From Semisulcospira habei (Eukaryota > Mollusca > Gastropoda > Semisulcospiridae): DNA of 64,000 bases. Every line of letters starts with the position of its first letter. Within the stretch, counting starts at the first letter, position 1. The position numbers were made by a program, and so were the translations under genes. This document shows, piece after piece, positions 44,129 to 55,331 of this stretch. Where the stretch lies: positions 225,199,666 to 225,263,665 of the forward strand of contig BTPG01000001.1 in the NCBI GenBank assembly GCA_036245525.1. Reading direction: 5' to 3'. The notes under the pieces were generated by a model that was not told the origin of the DNA, searched no databases, and worked only from the letters and a program-made list of their open reading frames with translations.

Positions 44129-44195
44129 GAGAGAGGCATAGATCTTCATGTGACCCCGCGGACGCGGGGTCACATGAAGATCTATGCCTCTTGCA
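44129..44195. repeat. MITE-B core with covarying arms
   Basis: GATCTTCATGTGACCCCGC on the left arm and GCGGGGTCACATGAAGATC on the right are exact complements. Each differs from the family consensus at several matching positions. Confidence 0.92.
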
Positions 44196-44353
44196 GTGTG
44201 GTAGCCTGCCGTCAGTTCAGTCCCAAGTCAACCAAATGTCTCTCTGCATTAGAGCGAAATATTATTGCTCATACCAAAGCCGTTAGAACTATGAAAGGCA
44301 GGTACTGGCTATTGACAATTATGTGCAGATCGACTCTGGTGACATCCCCATAA

Positions 44354-44576
44354 GTACGCTTAGCGACCGCAAAATTATTTTTGGGGACATTGACCTATGC
44401 GCGTTGACCCACCGAAGCTTTTATTTTTAAACATTACTGGTGAATAAAGTTATTCAGAAGAAATGTTGTTTATTACGGGCTTAGTTTGTTTCTGCAACAT
44501 ATTCTTTTTAGAAAGCAGCAAAACATTTTCTACCTGTGACATTCTTTTCCCTGCACTACTTAATGGTATAGTGACG
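44354..44576 (+). repeat. dispersed repeat R1, copy 2
   Basis: Ordered blocks shared with 4568-4862 (see that entry). No protein recognised. Confidence 0.6.
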
Positions 44577-44579
44577 TAT

Positions 44580-45140
44580 TTTATTCATCGGGACAGGACG
44601 GGTAAACCCGATAGCATTTTGGGCCTGTTGTTGTGTGGCGATATGATGCAATTTAGTCACGCGATTTTCGACTTTTGCACACCTAAATGTGGGTTCTGCG
44701 GAAGAAATCAGCATTTTTGATGTTATTTATTGTGTTCTAGCAGTGCGCTACTCCACTGTCTGTTTACAGTCAAACTTGTCAGTGCTGCCTGCCTGAAAAG
44801 ACCACGCATATTTGGTACCATGGTATTCATTCGGAAACTTACATAACCTCATGTGAGGAGACCGCCTGTCTAAGGTGACCACTTTTTATATCCTCTGGGT
44901 GATCGCCTCACACAGGTTGCATTGTGCCCCTTATCCCTTCCACACCTTCACCCCCTCACTACCCCCCTCCCCCCGAAGTGTGCTTGCCTCAGGCTTTTTA
45001 CACAGTTAATTGTTAGCACAGCAATAATAAAAGGGACATTCAGCAATAACATGAGTTAGAGCCAGCTTATGCATAAACATGGGCTGACAACGACTTAGTG
45101 AGTAAAAGCTCCTCGAGAACATAGGTCTGAGCGGGCAGGC
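44580..45140. other. no recognised feature
   Basis: No gene or repeat recognised. A C-rich run occurs at 44945-44975. Confidence 0.35.
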
Positions 45141-45144
45141 ACAC

Positions 45145-45195
45145 TGCTGGCGAAATACGGCCAACATCGGCCGGAGGCCCTTTGGCTTACTGGCG
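45145..45195. repeat. family E fragment
   Basis: CTGCTGGCGAAATACGGCC and GGCCCTTTGGCTTACTGGCG. Confidence 0.6.
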
Positions 45196-45207
45196 ATTCT
45201 ATCTGGC

Positions 45208-45516
45208 CTAACCCATCAGCGTTAAAAGCCGACTTGCATAACGTTCAGGGGCAATTTGTGACCGTTATGCATCAAGCAGCTGCAGAAGATGGATCGACTG
45301 TGATAGTTCAGGGGTTGTGCCGGATTAGCTTGGCGCCTGGAGGCACCAAGCTAATCTGGCACAACCTTTGAACTATCATGATCGACCGCATTACGCCAAG
45401 CCAACCAGAAACCACACTGGAACTGTCGCGGTCGATTCAGGCCAATAGCCAAGTTCATCAGATGCTACGTTTGAACCATCATGGTCGATCCATCTTCTGA
45501 CACAGAGTGCCAGGGC
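45208..45516. repeat. MITE-A with extended right flank
   Basis: The core at 45292-45386 has GGATTAGCTTGGCGCCTGG and complement. A second right-arm end, TTTGAACCATCATGGTCGAT, occurs at 45470-45489. Confidence 0.78.
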
Positions 45517-45786
45517 TAAAAGAATCTTGTCATGTGAATGAAAGAAAATTTGAAGTTGCGTGATCAAAACCCTTAATAAAGAAGATACCTAGAAAAAAAC
45601 TCGACACATCCGATCCCATCTGTCATTAGGATCCGATACATCGTGTTTTGTCTCTTCTCTAATCAAGCTTGCATCTGCAACTTTTAAATTCTCCCTTATT
45701 TGTATACGGAACCCTATAGAGTTATTTTGTTTCCGCTTCATTCTGACATGTGCAGCCCATTTTCACTTTTTTTAGCCCTAACCCTA

Positions 45787-45840
45787 TGCACAAAAGGCCC
45801 TCGGGCCGACGTCGGCCCGATGGCCCTTTGCGCTCTGGGA
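45787..45840. repeat. palindromic MITE, family E
   Basis: GCACAAAAGGCCCTCGGGCC pairs with GGCCCGATGGCCCTTTGCGC around GACGTC. Confidence 0.88.
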
Positions 45841-46061
45841 AGTGTCTAGAACTCGCTGCCAATCGAACTGCGGATCCACCCACGCTGTCCCAGGTCAGAA
45901 TTTACGTGAAGAGTTTTTCTTTTTTTCAGGTCTTGAGCACGTAGCACATTGTTTTTCCTGGCAGACTGAATTTATTTCTTTCATATTCTAGATAGGGAAG
46001 TGGATGCAGGGTCTTGGAAAGGGATGGAATAGTTGAAAGTAGTGTATGATCGTGAGTGTAT

Positions 46062-46062
<1 letters not shown>

Positions 46063-46155
<93 letters not shown>
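46063..46155. repeat. (GA)n microsatellite
   Basis: About 46 GA units. Confidence 0.96.
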
Positions 46156-46159
<4 letters not shown>

Positions 46160-46545
46160 GAATCTTTATTTATTCAGGATAAAACTATTAGGCAACTCAA
46201 TGTCTGTCTTACAAGCTGTCCTGTAAACAAGCAACATAACAGGAAAATAAACATAGCATGCAATTAATAATAATAATAAGAAGAAGAAGAAGAAGAAGAA
46301 GGAGAAGAAGAAGAAGAGAGAGAGATGATGATGATGATGATGAAACGTTTTATTGACAGGATAAAGTTTTAGGCGAAACGCCTCTCTTACAAACTGTCCT
46401 GTTAGAAAAGAAACATTAACAGCAAAGAGTAAGAGAAACACAATAACACAATAAATCGAAACATTCAGAAAACTGAAAAGAAAAAAATCAATACAAAAGC
46501 AATGCAAATAATGTGCACACATTTCAATAACAGTGAATAATAGAT
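46156..46545 (-). repeat. two tandem LINE 3' ends with simple-repeat tails
   Basis: On the minus strand, GGACAGTTTGTAAGAGAGGC and TTTATCCTGTCAATAAAACG occur with a (CAT)n tail at 46322-46345. A diverged copy (GGACAGCTTGTAAGACAGAC, TTTATCCTGAATAAATAAAG) lies at 46156-46225. AATAA(A)-type signals close each. They look like two independent insertions of the same LINE 3' end, the second in the tail of the first. Confidence 0.65.
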
Positions 46546-46699
46546 AAGACTGGCTGGAGCGAAAACGAGGCTGATGGCTGACACACGTCCTCTACGAACG
46601 CTGGTGCTAGTGATTGACTGTACACGCCATTATCCCAGGTAGCCTGCCCAGAAACACACTCTACTGGACGTAGAACGATTATGCCTGCGGAAATATATA

Positions 46700-46960
46700 A
46701 TAATAATAATGCATAGCATTTATATGGCGCATTTCACATATTTATAATATAACTCAATGCGCAGAATGTAGCCGCGAACTGAACCCAACAAGCACGCTCA
46801 CGTGAATCACACGCATTCACTCACACACTGTACGTAAACACAGAACATTCACGTGGTGCTAAGGGCTAGCTCAAGCGAGCTACACGGTATTTGGAAATCG
46901 TTTTGTATTTGAAATTTTATTAAGTTGGCTGAAACTGATACCAAATATCTGCGTTTCGAG
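46700..46960 (-). repeat. SINE/LINE 3' body with (TTA)n tail
   Basis: On the minus strand, TTTCAGCCAACTTAATAAAA, GTTCAGTTCGCGGCTACAT and GAAATGCGCCATATAAATG precede a TTA tail. The order is the same as in 34083-34420. Confidence 0.7.
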
Positions 46961-46998
46961 CGTCCTGCGGCTGCTTTTTATGGACTTTCCATAACTTT

Positions 46999-47707
46999 AT
47001 GAACGACCGGGCATGCGGCGCCATCAGTCAACAGGTGAAAGCAAGTACAGCACGTGCACGATGTGTGTTGTTGTGTGTCATCATGACCAGCCTTCTACTA
47101 CGAACGGATAAGGTACAGTTTCCGACCCCAACGACTTCAACGAACGGACCAGCGGGTCAAGCGGACAGATATCGGACACCCTGCCCCCCCCCCACAACTT
47201 GTGTGCCCATTTCTACACGTTACTGACCGAGAAGAGGTGCATACACAGCCATCACCAAAATCTGTGTCACAGATGCTCGATGTGTATGCTACATCCGTCA
47301 CTTTCATCGCTATCACACGTGTAATTTTGTTGTGGTCCACCGATACAATTACTACAGTTTTTCGGTATGTACTTTTTACAATGCTTTTGGGTAGCTGTGT
47401 CGGTACTGTAATTACTTGTTATTGTGTCGGTTTACCAAAACTCGGTACATGGCATGAACTTGACACGAAAAGCGTCACACAGGTCGCTGTGTGTGAGGTG
47501 ACCCCTGACCCGACCTTGACAACTTACCACAGTGATTTTCCTGTTTTGACCTGTTTTACCTGCGGTGATTTACCCGTGATGACCCAATTTCAAACGGTGC
47601 TTATTCAACCGAGCACCAACTACCCGAGACTGTTGCTTCTCCGGTGCGGCGACATAGAGTCAAACCCGGGGCCAACTGACCAAGAGCTGTCTGGGATACT
47701 GCAGTGA
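46999..47707 (+). pseudogene. LINE ORF1, N-terminal part with 2A-type sequence
   Basis: A frame from the ATG at 46999 and a second frame ending at 47707 meet at a C10 run (47184-47193), so one base of slippage probably split a single ORF. The second frame holds two hydrophobic stretches (VTFIAITRVILLW and VFRYVLFTMLLGSC). It then reads LLLLRCGDIESNPGP, which matches the 2A consensus D-x-E-x-N-P-G-P. In other APE-type LINEs a 2A near the start of ORF1 makes the ribosome skip a peptide bond and so separates the leader from the RNA-binding protein. A TGA ten codons later and a TAG soon after truncate this copy. Confidence 0.75.
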
Positions 47708-48851
47708 CTAGAATCAAAAATCGATTCATAGTCACAGTCCTTTGAGAACCAACTTAGTCGAATTGTGTCTAAAATCAGAAGTGCGGTGTTAGTCCAGGGT
47801 CAGCTGTTAGAACAAAAACTTCAGGCAAACTACGAGACACTCGAATCACACATCTTACGACTTCAGACTAATGTTACCTCAGTGCAAGCTGTAGCTACAG
47901 AGAAAATTTAAAAAGTGTCAGACATTCATGATGCTTTAGCAGCAAGGGTAAAGGAGCTAGAGGACGAAGTCGACAGGTTCGGAAAGATACTCAAGACGGA
48001 ACAACGTTATGTTGTACGGCCTACCTGAGGATGAGGGCGAGACTTACGAAGTGAGTGCAAATAAAGCAATGCAAACCCTGAAGCATTACTTCCATGAGAA
48101 GGATTGGCACAGAGACGACATAGAGAGGGCGCACAGGGTGGACCACACCCAGTCTCGACGACCACGGCCACTCATCATAAAGTTGCAAAAGTGGGCTGAC
48201 ACCATGCTGATTATGAGAAATAAAGCGGGAAAAGAACCGATGAGACAAAACAAACTGAAATTATCCGCCGATCTCACACGGAGACAAAGACAGACAACCA
48301 GAGAGCTAAAACGTCACGGACAACAAGGCTATTTTGTGAATGGGAAACTGAGAGTGAGGGCAGAGGAAGAAAACAATGACGATATTGACCATGATAAAAC
48401 GGGTCAGAGCGAAGACATACGGGAACAGCCTGCAGGTCACCAGTACCATGACCCAACTCTTAGTAACCAGGTAAGGGACTGTTTGCCGGACTTTAATCAT
48501 GGAGACAATAGTCCCCCCAGCTATACTGCCAGGAATCAGCCTGTTAGTGACAAAAACCCCGCACCCGCACCATCATACGCCATTGTCGCTGCCTCCCCGC
48601 CGATCCCAGACCTGTCAGGTGATGGACTAAGCCAGGCGGGTCGCGGTAACAGACTAGGCAGACCCGGACACAGAAATACATGTACCAGCAGGGCCAGCAA
48701 CAAGTCTACACCCAATAACCCGGCGTGGCGCCAACGATGGTTCTCAGTCATCGCCTGTATCGAGAGACCAGTCGCCCGTCTTCATCGGTTCAAGGGTCAC
48801 ACAGAGCGGTCGTGGCACATACAGCGACGGCAAAGACAACCACGCTGGTGA
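47708..48851 (+). pseudogene. LINE ORF1, coiled coil and RNA-binding part
   Basis: After the stop, the same reading continues with heptad-like LEQKLQANYETLESHILRLQ and ARVKELEDEVDRFGKIL, a coiled coil. It is broken by two more stops. From 48009 a 280-codon frame reads MLYGLPEDEGE, IERAHRV, PRPLIIKLQKWADTMLIM and KLKLSADLTRRQRQ. This is the RRM-plus-C-terminal pattern of L1/CR1 ORF1 proteins, which bind LINE RNA. The last 80 codons are proline and arginine rich and probably read past a frameshift. Confidence 0.7.
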
Positions 48852-49316
48852 CGGGAGTAACGCTATCACCAGTGATACTACTGTGGGTGGAACGACAGCA
48901 GCAGAACTGATCCGAAACGACAGCTGGTTTAGAGGGATCCCAACTTACTGACGTCAGTAGGGGAACCCCAGCTGACGTCAGGAATCCCCGTGTCTCAGGC
49001 ACGCCACATACCAACCATGTCAACACAGCAGCCGCTACTGGGCCAGGAAAACACCCGTCAGCTGCACGTGAACAGCCGAGTAAAAACAAGCGCGATACGT
49101 CACGTGGCCAACGTAACGCCGGAAAGGTCCCGACCAACCGACCTGCTACCCGTCTCCATCCACTACCCCTATCACTACCACCCCCACTCAAAGACCAACC
49201 CCTAATTTCCGACAGAATGAATTCTACACGCCGAAAGTCCATAGTGGGTAGTAGCCGACCACAGGAATGTCCGATCACCGCCAGCAGAGTAGGGACTCGG
49301 CCTCGGCCATATTTCT

Positions 49317-50271
49317 GTGTGTGACAATGCTGACAATACTGACGCCACTGACACTACCACGTCAGGGGCAAAAGTGGGCATTGAGTCACAATGTAGGCTG
49401 AAAATACTAAACTGGAATATTGGTGGCCTGCTTTCAAAACTAGTATACACTGATTTTATAGAATATATAACATCTTTTGATGTTGTTTGTTTTATAGAAA
49501 CGTTTGTAGAATACAGATTAGAACTAAAAGTTTTCTCAGATTTCAGTGTTTACTTTGCCCCTGCAAAGAAACTCAGCGATCATGGTCGATGTTCAGGAGG
49601 AGTTATAGTCCTGGTGCGAAAATCTCTCTGCTCGTTTTTCGAGCAGATTGATGTTCCACATGACCATACAGTGGTGTTAAATATAAAGAAACAGTTACTG
49701 AACGTTGACAGAGACACTGTTATGTTTTTTATTTACGTACCTCCATACGGCTCCACATACTATAACACACAAGACTCAATGGATGGTATAGACTTAGTTG
49801 AACAGTGCTTGTCAAACATGGGAAGTACGAGATGACTTTCATGTATTTATGTGCGGAGATTTCAATGCACGGACTGCTTGTTTAAATAGTTATGTTCATA
49901 CAAACAGAAACAATAACAGTAGAGAAGAAATATATGAAAGATCACCCGAGGATGACGTGGTAAACTCATTTGGTAGAAAGTTAGTTGATCTTTGTCAGAT
50001 GTTTGACTGTTCAATATTAAATGGAGCCGACTTTCTCAACGCTGAGGGCAGTATGACATTCATCTCTCAGACGGGAAGCAGCCTCATCGACTATTTCTAT
50101 GCCTCGAACGAACTGTGTGCCCAGAATGTGTTTCTTTCGCTGAACGTGGAAAACAGACTTGAATCTGACCACCTGCCAGTCTCACTGACTGTTCACATGA
50201 CACAAACAGACCGAGAGCGGCCACGTGAAAGGCCGGAAAGAGTGTGTGGAGAAAATAGTCTGGGACGGTGA
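49317..50271 (+). pseudogene. LINE ORF2 endonuclease domain, two frames
   Basis: Frame one reads LKILNWNIGGLLSKL, VVCFIETFVE (catalytic glutamate) and MFFIYVPPYGS. A shift at about 49820 leads to frame two with FMCGDFNARTACLN (catalytic aspartate and asparagine), SSLIDYFYAS and LESDHLPVSL (S-D-H). All the active-site motifs of an AP-type endonuclease are visible. A further stop at 50271 separates it from the reverse transcriptase. Confidence 0.82.
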
Positions 50272-50289
50272 AAAAGTGCCACTATATTT

Positions 50290-51778
50290 AGATGCACTAA
50301 ATTCCGGGGAATCCCTTTCGAAACTTGCACGAGCTACAGCGGAAATAGAGTGTGACTTTAACCGGGCACTCGGTTTGTTTGTGGAATGTTTACAGTAGGC
50401 TGCAGACTGCATGAAAAAGAAAGTATTAACAGGGACCACCAAAAGACAGAACGAATGGAACGAGTGCGCACAGCTTAAAAAGAAGACAAAGTCCACACTG
50501 CGCGCTTTTCGTCGGAAGAGAACTGATCACAATCGTCAGCATTTTGTGGAGGTCAGTCGCCAGTATTGGAGGTTACTCACAGACAGAAAACGGGCTCACA
50601 AAAAAGCAAAAGCAGAACTGTTAGCAAATCAAATAACTAACTCAAAAGTGTTTTGGAAAGAAATAAATACCTGCTTAGATAAAAAATATAAACAAGTAGA
50701 TAGTCAGGCAATTACGAACGATGAATGGTTTAATCATTTCAAAGAGGTGTTCAAGTGTGATGAAACCCCGTTAGATGTGTCGGAAACCCCCGATATTGGC
50801 GCCTTACCCGGGATAGAGGAGCTCGACGAACCAATTACCGAAGAGGAGGTGCGATCAGCATTGAGACGCTTAAATGTCGGTAAAGCCAGCGGTGCGGACG
50901 GCATATCAGCAGAGATGCTTAAATCAGCGTCAGAATTATTGATCAGTTTTCTTACAACATACTTTAACACTTTATTTTAAAATGGTACATACCCAAGTAT
51001 GTGGAAGGAGGCTATAATAATACCCATTCACAAAAAAGGCGATCGCGAGTCCCCTCAGAACTACAGGGGAATCTCCCTCCTTAGCCTGATTGGGAAGTGT
51101 TATGCATCCGTCCTTAATGACCGACTGTACTGCTGGCTTGAGGACCATCATAAGATTTCTGAAACACAGGCAGGCTTCAGAAAGGGCTATAGTACAACAG
51201 ACCATATATTCTCTGTACGCTGCTACCCAGAAATTCTTGAGTAAACCTGCAAAGCTGTATACTTGCTTCGTGGATCTGAAGCGTGCCTATGATTCAGTGA
51301 GACACTCAATCCTTTTGAGAGCTTTATTGAAATCAGGCGCTTCAGGCACCTTTGTTAAAGCTGTTATGGCCATGTACGATTCTTTGAAAACACGTGTACG
51401 TGTACGAGATGGTCTTGCTGACTGTTTTGACTGTCCCCAGGGTTTAAGACAAGGTTGCGTGGCCTGTACGACATTTTTCTCGCTCGTTATCAACGAGCTA
51501 GCTGAACAATTATCTATAGATGGAAACATGGCATTCAGTTGTGGTCAGGACTAGCGGAATTGTTTGTTTTACTTTTTGCCGACGATTTAGTGTTACTTTC
51601 ATGTTTACCATCTGGCCTGCAAAATCAGATTAATTGTCTTGTTAGTATTTGTTATAAACTAGGGCTACAAATCAACTGTGACAAAACTAAAGTCATGGTC
51701 TTCAGGAAAGGTGGTTTCTTGAGGAGATGTGAAAAATGGTTTATTGGAAGTGAACAACTTGAAGTAGTAAACAGTTAC
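50290..51778 (+). pseudogene. LINE ORF2 reverse transcriptase
   Basis: A lysine-rich linker (KRAHKKAKAELLANQITN) leads to KASGADGISAEMLK, then after a stop SPQNYRGISLLSLIGK and ETQAGFRKGYSTTDHIF. A frameshift follows, then YTCFVDLKRAYDSVRHS (first catalytic aspartate) and GLRQGCVACTTFFSLVINEL. Another shift gives FVLLFADDLVLLS (F-A-D-D) and LQINCDKTKVMVF. The frame breaks at VVNSYCYV, where the LTR retrotransposon enters. At least four lesions are visible. Confidence 0.85.
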
Positions 51779-52637
51779 TGTTACGTGGTGGATTTGTAGT
51801 CGAAGTATGATAAACACACCAGACACACACACGTAGAGTTCTTTAAAAATAAACCTCGTTCAGCTGCAATCCGTCACACGTGGCTTAAGGATGTAGACAA
51901 TACTGGAGTAACAGTTCCAACAATATTTAATTCAGCGATGCGATATCCACACAATAATGCTCTTTCAAATGCACAAACTACTGAATACAAAGTCTCTTCT
52001 GCTATGTCCACACTACAACTCAAAGTTTCTCATACACAGCATCTCTCGCAATAAACTGCGTGTCTCTACAACTGACCTGACAAAGCAAGACAATGTACTC
52101 ACACGCTTTCCCAGCGCCCTCCTTATATAATACTATGAAATTTTAGAACCGTCTATGCAAATCATACAACGCGACCAATCGGAACGAAACATGCAGCCGA
52201 AACTCATTAACATAAACTTTCCAGAAACAATATATCAGGCTACAAAAACACGGCTGCTCACTTCAGCTCTAAATTCTAGCGTATAATAAAGACACATAAA
52301 AGTATGGTATCCCTATCACCTGGTAGCTCAAAAAGGTACGAGAACATTCCCAAAATAATAAGGGCTGCTCAATACACGCGCACAGGAAAACAAAAAGTAG
52401 CGAAAATGTTGCGATGTCAACCGACGTGACACTTACGAGGCCACTAGACAGTGCGACCCTTCTAGCACGCACCGGACTAAACTTAACAAAACGAAAACGG
52501 CTCTACTCACGAACAAAAGAAAATCTTACTAAAAAGGCACGTGAATCATAACCGTGATAGCTCAAATAAACATCGGGTCGTTACCTACGAATAACACATG
52601 TACGCTCTCACAGGATAACAGAACCACAATCGTAACA
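51779..52637 (-). repeat. 3' LTR (859 bp)
   Basis: Ends TGTTACGTGG and AATCGTAACA. By eye I count roughly 15-20 differences from the 5' LTR, so identity is about 98 percent. The insertion is fairly young. Confidence 0.9.
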
Positions 52638-52859
52638 TTACCCCCCTTCTTAAGAATGAAATTTCACGAAAATTTCTTCTCAAATTAAAAAAATACGGTT
52701 GTGGCTGTGTAAACCTACACAAAACCCTAAACAAATATAATTTCACATTAAAATCAAATTAAAATAAACGTCTCACAGTTCCTGTAAACAGTCCTGAGCA
52801 TCGAAATGTTTCATACAAATGTTCTGGACACAGAAATGTTCATTTAAACTGCTCTGCTC

Positions 52860-53590
52860 AGGTAATCTGCTCCAAAGTTCTGCGAATCCTTACGTTAAAC
52901 TAAAAATAATGTCAAATTTTGTTTTAGGAACATCACCAAACCATAAGTTACAGTTCACAGTTCTAAAGTCACTGGTCCGGGGTCGAACACTGTCAGCTTA
53001 GGAAAAATGTCACAGTTCATACACACCAAATTGGATCTCCCTTGTTCCTTCGCGATAACAACTGGCTATCTGGCATCCCTGTCGACTCTCAGGTCCGGCG
53101 TCTCTCGAACATTCTTTCTCGGTCCTTTACTCGTGTAGCGAAACATACGACACGACTCGTCTCGAACGGGATTGTCGGATGTTAGATTAACCTCGGGCTG
53201 GTTGGTGTCTGTTGTCCCTGGGTCAGGTGTAAACCGATGCTCGAACTCTTGAGTCAGGACGCGCAGTTCTTCACGTTGAGTCTGGGTCAGATTCTGACCG
53301 AACTGGATATCTTCTACATCCTCTTTGTGTCGGAGTTCATTAAGGTCAAACAAGTTCTCATCGTCTAGTCTTTCGTCATCAGCAAGACGCACCGATTCCG
53401 CCAATTTTGGTTTGTCTTGACCTCTCTGAAGCTTTTTTTTATTCACCACTGCTGCTTCCGTGTTGTCCGCCACTTTAAGAAGGATGGTCTGATGACTCTT
53501 CTTTGCTTGACTTCTCGTGGTAACAGAACATATTTCAGGTCTCCACTCTGGATCTGGATCGTCTGCGTTTCTGGCACCATCAATGATCAA
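52860..53590 (-). pseudogene. LTR element: protease-reverse transcriptase linker and RT stub
   Basis: The minus frame 53590-53066 begins with the continuation of the protease region and reads WRPEICSVTTRSQAKK. An acidic linker follows, then LTQEFEHRFTPDPGTTDTNQ, which in Gypsy pol precedes the reverse transcriptase (pattern ..H.FTD.PG.T). After a TAG comes PVVIAKEQGRSNLVC, the first RT block, then KLTVFDP, and homology ends. The palm with the catalytic aspartates is missing. Confidence 0.7.
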
Positions 53591-54704
53591 TGTTTCCGAT
53601 GATGAGGTCGTAGACTGGCGTCTTCACGCACAACGCCTTCACCTCTCCTGTCAAGTATGGGGTGTCGACACTGACTTTGGCAAGGGGGATAATCCTTACA
53701 GTTCCGTCAGCCAAAATGATGGTGGTCCACTCCTGTAGCTTCTGGTCTTCAGCTACTAGGTCCTCTCTCACGATGATGCAGCTACAACCAGGGTCTCTCA
53801 ACACTCTCACTGGTGTGTCGCCGACGAATCCTGACACCACCGGCATGTTCGGCACTTCATTCTCAGGCAGCGCGATGTTTGAGACTGGTAAAAATGTAGT
53901 CCCATCTTCTACTGGGATGCGTCTATTCTTTTTGAAAGATTCAATCAGTTCTGGTGACACTCGCGTTTCTCTAGACTCAAAGTCCTTGGATGACGTCACA
54001 TCATTGGCTAATACAGCGGCAGCTCTGTGTTGAGACGTGGTACTGCTTCTGTCTGCTATCCCACGGTCTTGGTTGGATCTTCTGATGTTGTCGCCTCGGG
54101 GAACATCTTTAGAAGGACACCGTATCGCTTTGTGACATTTCTTTCCACAGAGAAAACATATCAGGTTCTCCACTGGCTTGTATCTCGGGGTGTCTCTGAC
54201 ATTGTGGATTTCCTCTGCTGGTGCAGACACACGCTGTGGCTTACTGGACTCGAACTTCATGTTGTGAGCGTCAAGGTATCTTTGAGCGAAGTCGGCCAGG
54301 GCCTTTAGTGACTGGTCTTCTTGCTCTCTAAGGTGGGCGGCCAGGTCCTTAGAACATGCACTGAAAACTTGTTCTTTGATGATGAGGTCACACAAGTCTT
54401 GGTACTCTCTGTTTAAACCAGCCAGCTCTATCCATTTCTCCAGGTAGCTTCTAATTCTTTCAATGAATAGGCCGGGTGTTTCTCCTTCTTCAGGCTTGCA
54501 GTTCCGAAATCGTCGCCTGTAACCTTCTTCAGTGAAGTCGTACTGTCTCAACAGGGCGGCTTTCAACTGAGTATAATCTTCGGCTTCTTCTTTTGGCAAA
54601 CGGGTGTAAAATTCAAGCGCTTTGCCAGTTAGAAGTGCGCTCAGTTTAATAGCCCAAGTCTCTTGTTTCCAATTGTTGCTATTTGCGAAGCGCTCGAATC
54701 GCTC
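53580..54704 (-). pseudogene. LTR element gag (capsid, zinc knuckle) and protease
   Basis: The frame starts ERFERFANSNNWKQETWAIK, a capsid region of the SCAN-like retrotransposon type. LTGKALEFYTRLP and LRQYDFTEEGYRRRFR follow. CFLCGKKCHKAIRC near residue 185 is a C-x2-C-x4-H-x4-C zinc knuckle. VSGFVGDTPVRVLRDPGCSC near residue 285 is an aspartic protease site in which the usual D-T/S-G is D-P-G. The frame then runs through LIIGNID. A TAG just upstream separates it from the 5' gag part, so the two were once one frame. Confidence 0.82.
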
Positions 54705-55250
54705 CAACTAAGCGTCCATCTTATCTGAATTTTCAATGAAAGGTGGAAGTTTTGGCGCCCGGGCTGTTTGTTCTCTGCTCGCTAATGCTGTTGCCTCATT
54801 AGTTCTCTGTCTCTGTGCCTCTATCTCCATCTGCTTCAGACGAATTTCGTGTTGTCGCTGCCTCTCCGCCTCTTCTGCTTGGATTTCGAGTTTCCTAATT
54901 TCACGCTCTTTGGCTCTTTCTTCTCTTTCGAATCTCTCTTTTTCTTCTTTCTCTCGTCTCTTTTCTTCTTTCTCCTCTCTCTCCAGTCTCTCCTTTTCTT
55001 CTCTCTCTCGTCTCGCTTCTTCTTTCTTCTCTCTCTCCAGTCTCTCCTTTTCTTCTCTCTCTCGTCTCTTTTCTTCTTTCTCCTCTCTCTCCGGTCTCTC
55101 TTTTTCTTCTCTCTCTCGTCTCTTTTCTTCTTTCTCCTCTCTCTCCAGTCTCTCCTTCTCTTTCTCTTTTACAAACTCGAGGAGTTGAGCTCCTTCGAGT
55201 CCACATTCCTTTCCAATTTTCAGGAATGTCTCCATCTCCGATGTCGCCAT
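54705..55250 (-). pseudogene. LTR element gag, N-terminal coiled coil
   Basis: Begins MATSEMETFLKIGKECGLEG about 80 bases after the 5' LTR. About 110 residues of repeated K/E/R blocks (EREEKEEKRREREEKE) predict a long, charged coiled coil, coded by an imperfect repeat of about 39-78 bases. LKQMEIEAQRQRTNEA and LPPFIENSDKMDA follow, then the TAG at 54705-54707. PPF.E..DKMDAYLERFERFA-type junctions are known in related gag proteins, so the stop is probably a point mutation. Confidence 0.8.
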
Positions 55251-55331
55251 CTCTGCTTTTCACTGCTGGCTGTATTCTCCTGCTACCCTTTCCACTGAAC
55301 CAACTGAAGAGATCTCGTCGGGGTCGCCAAA

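Noticed and set aside
53580..55250. Endogenous retrovirus
   Set aside because: No envelope gene or remnant is visible. The structure is that of a Gypsy-type retrotransposon.
54736..55298. Plus-strand serine/phenylalanine-rich frames
   Set aside because: They are antisense shadows of the gag coiled coil on the minus strand.
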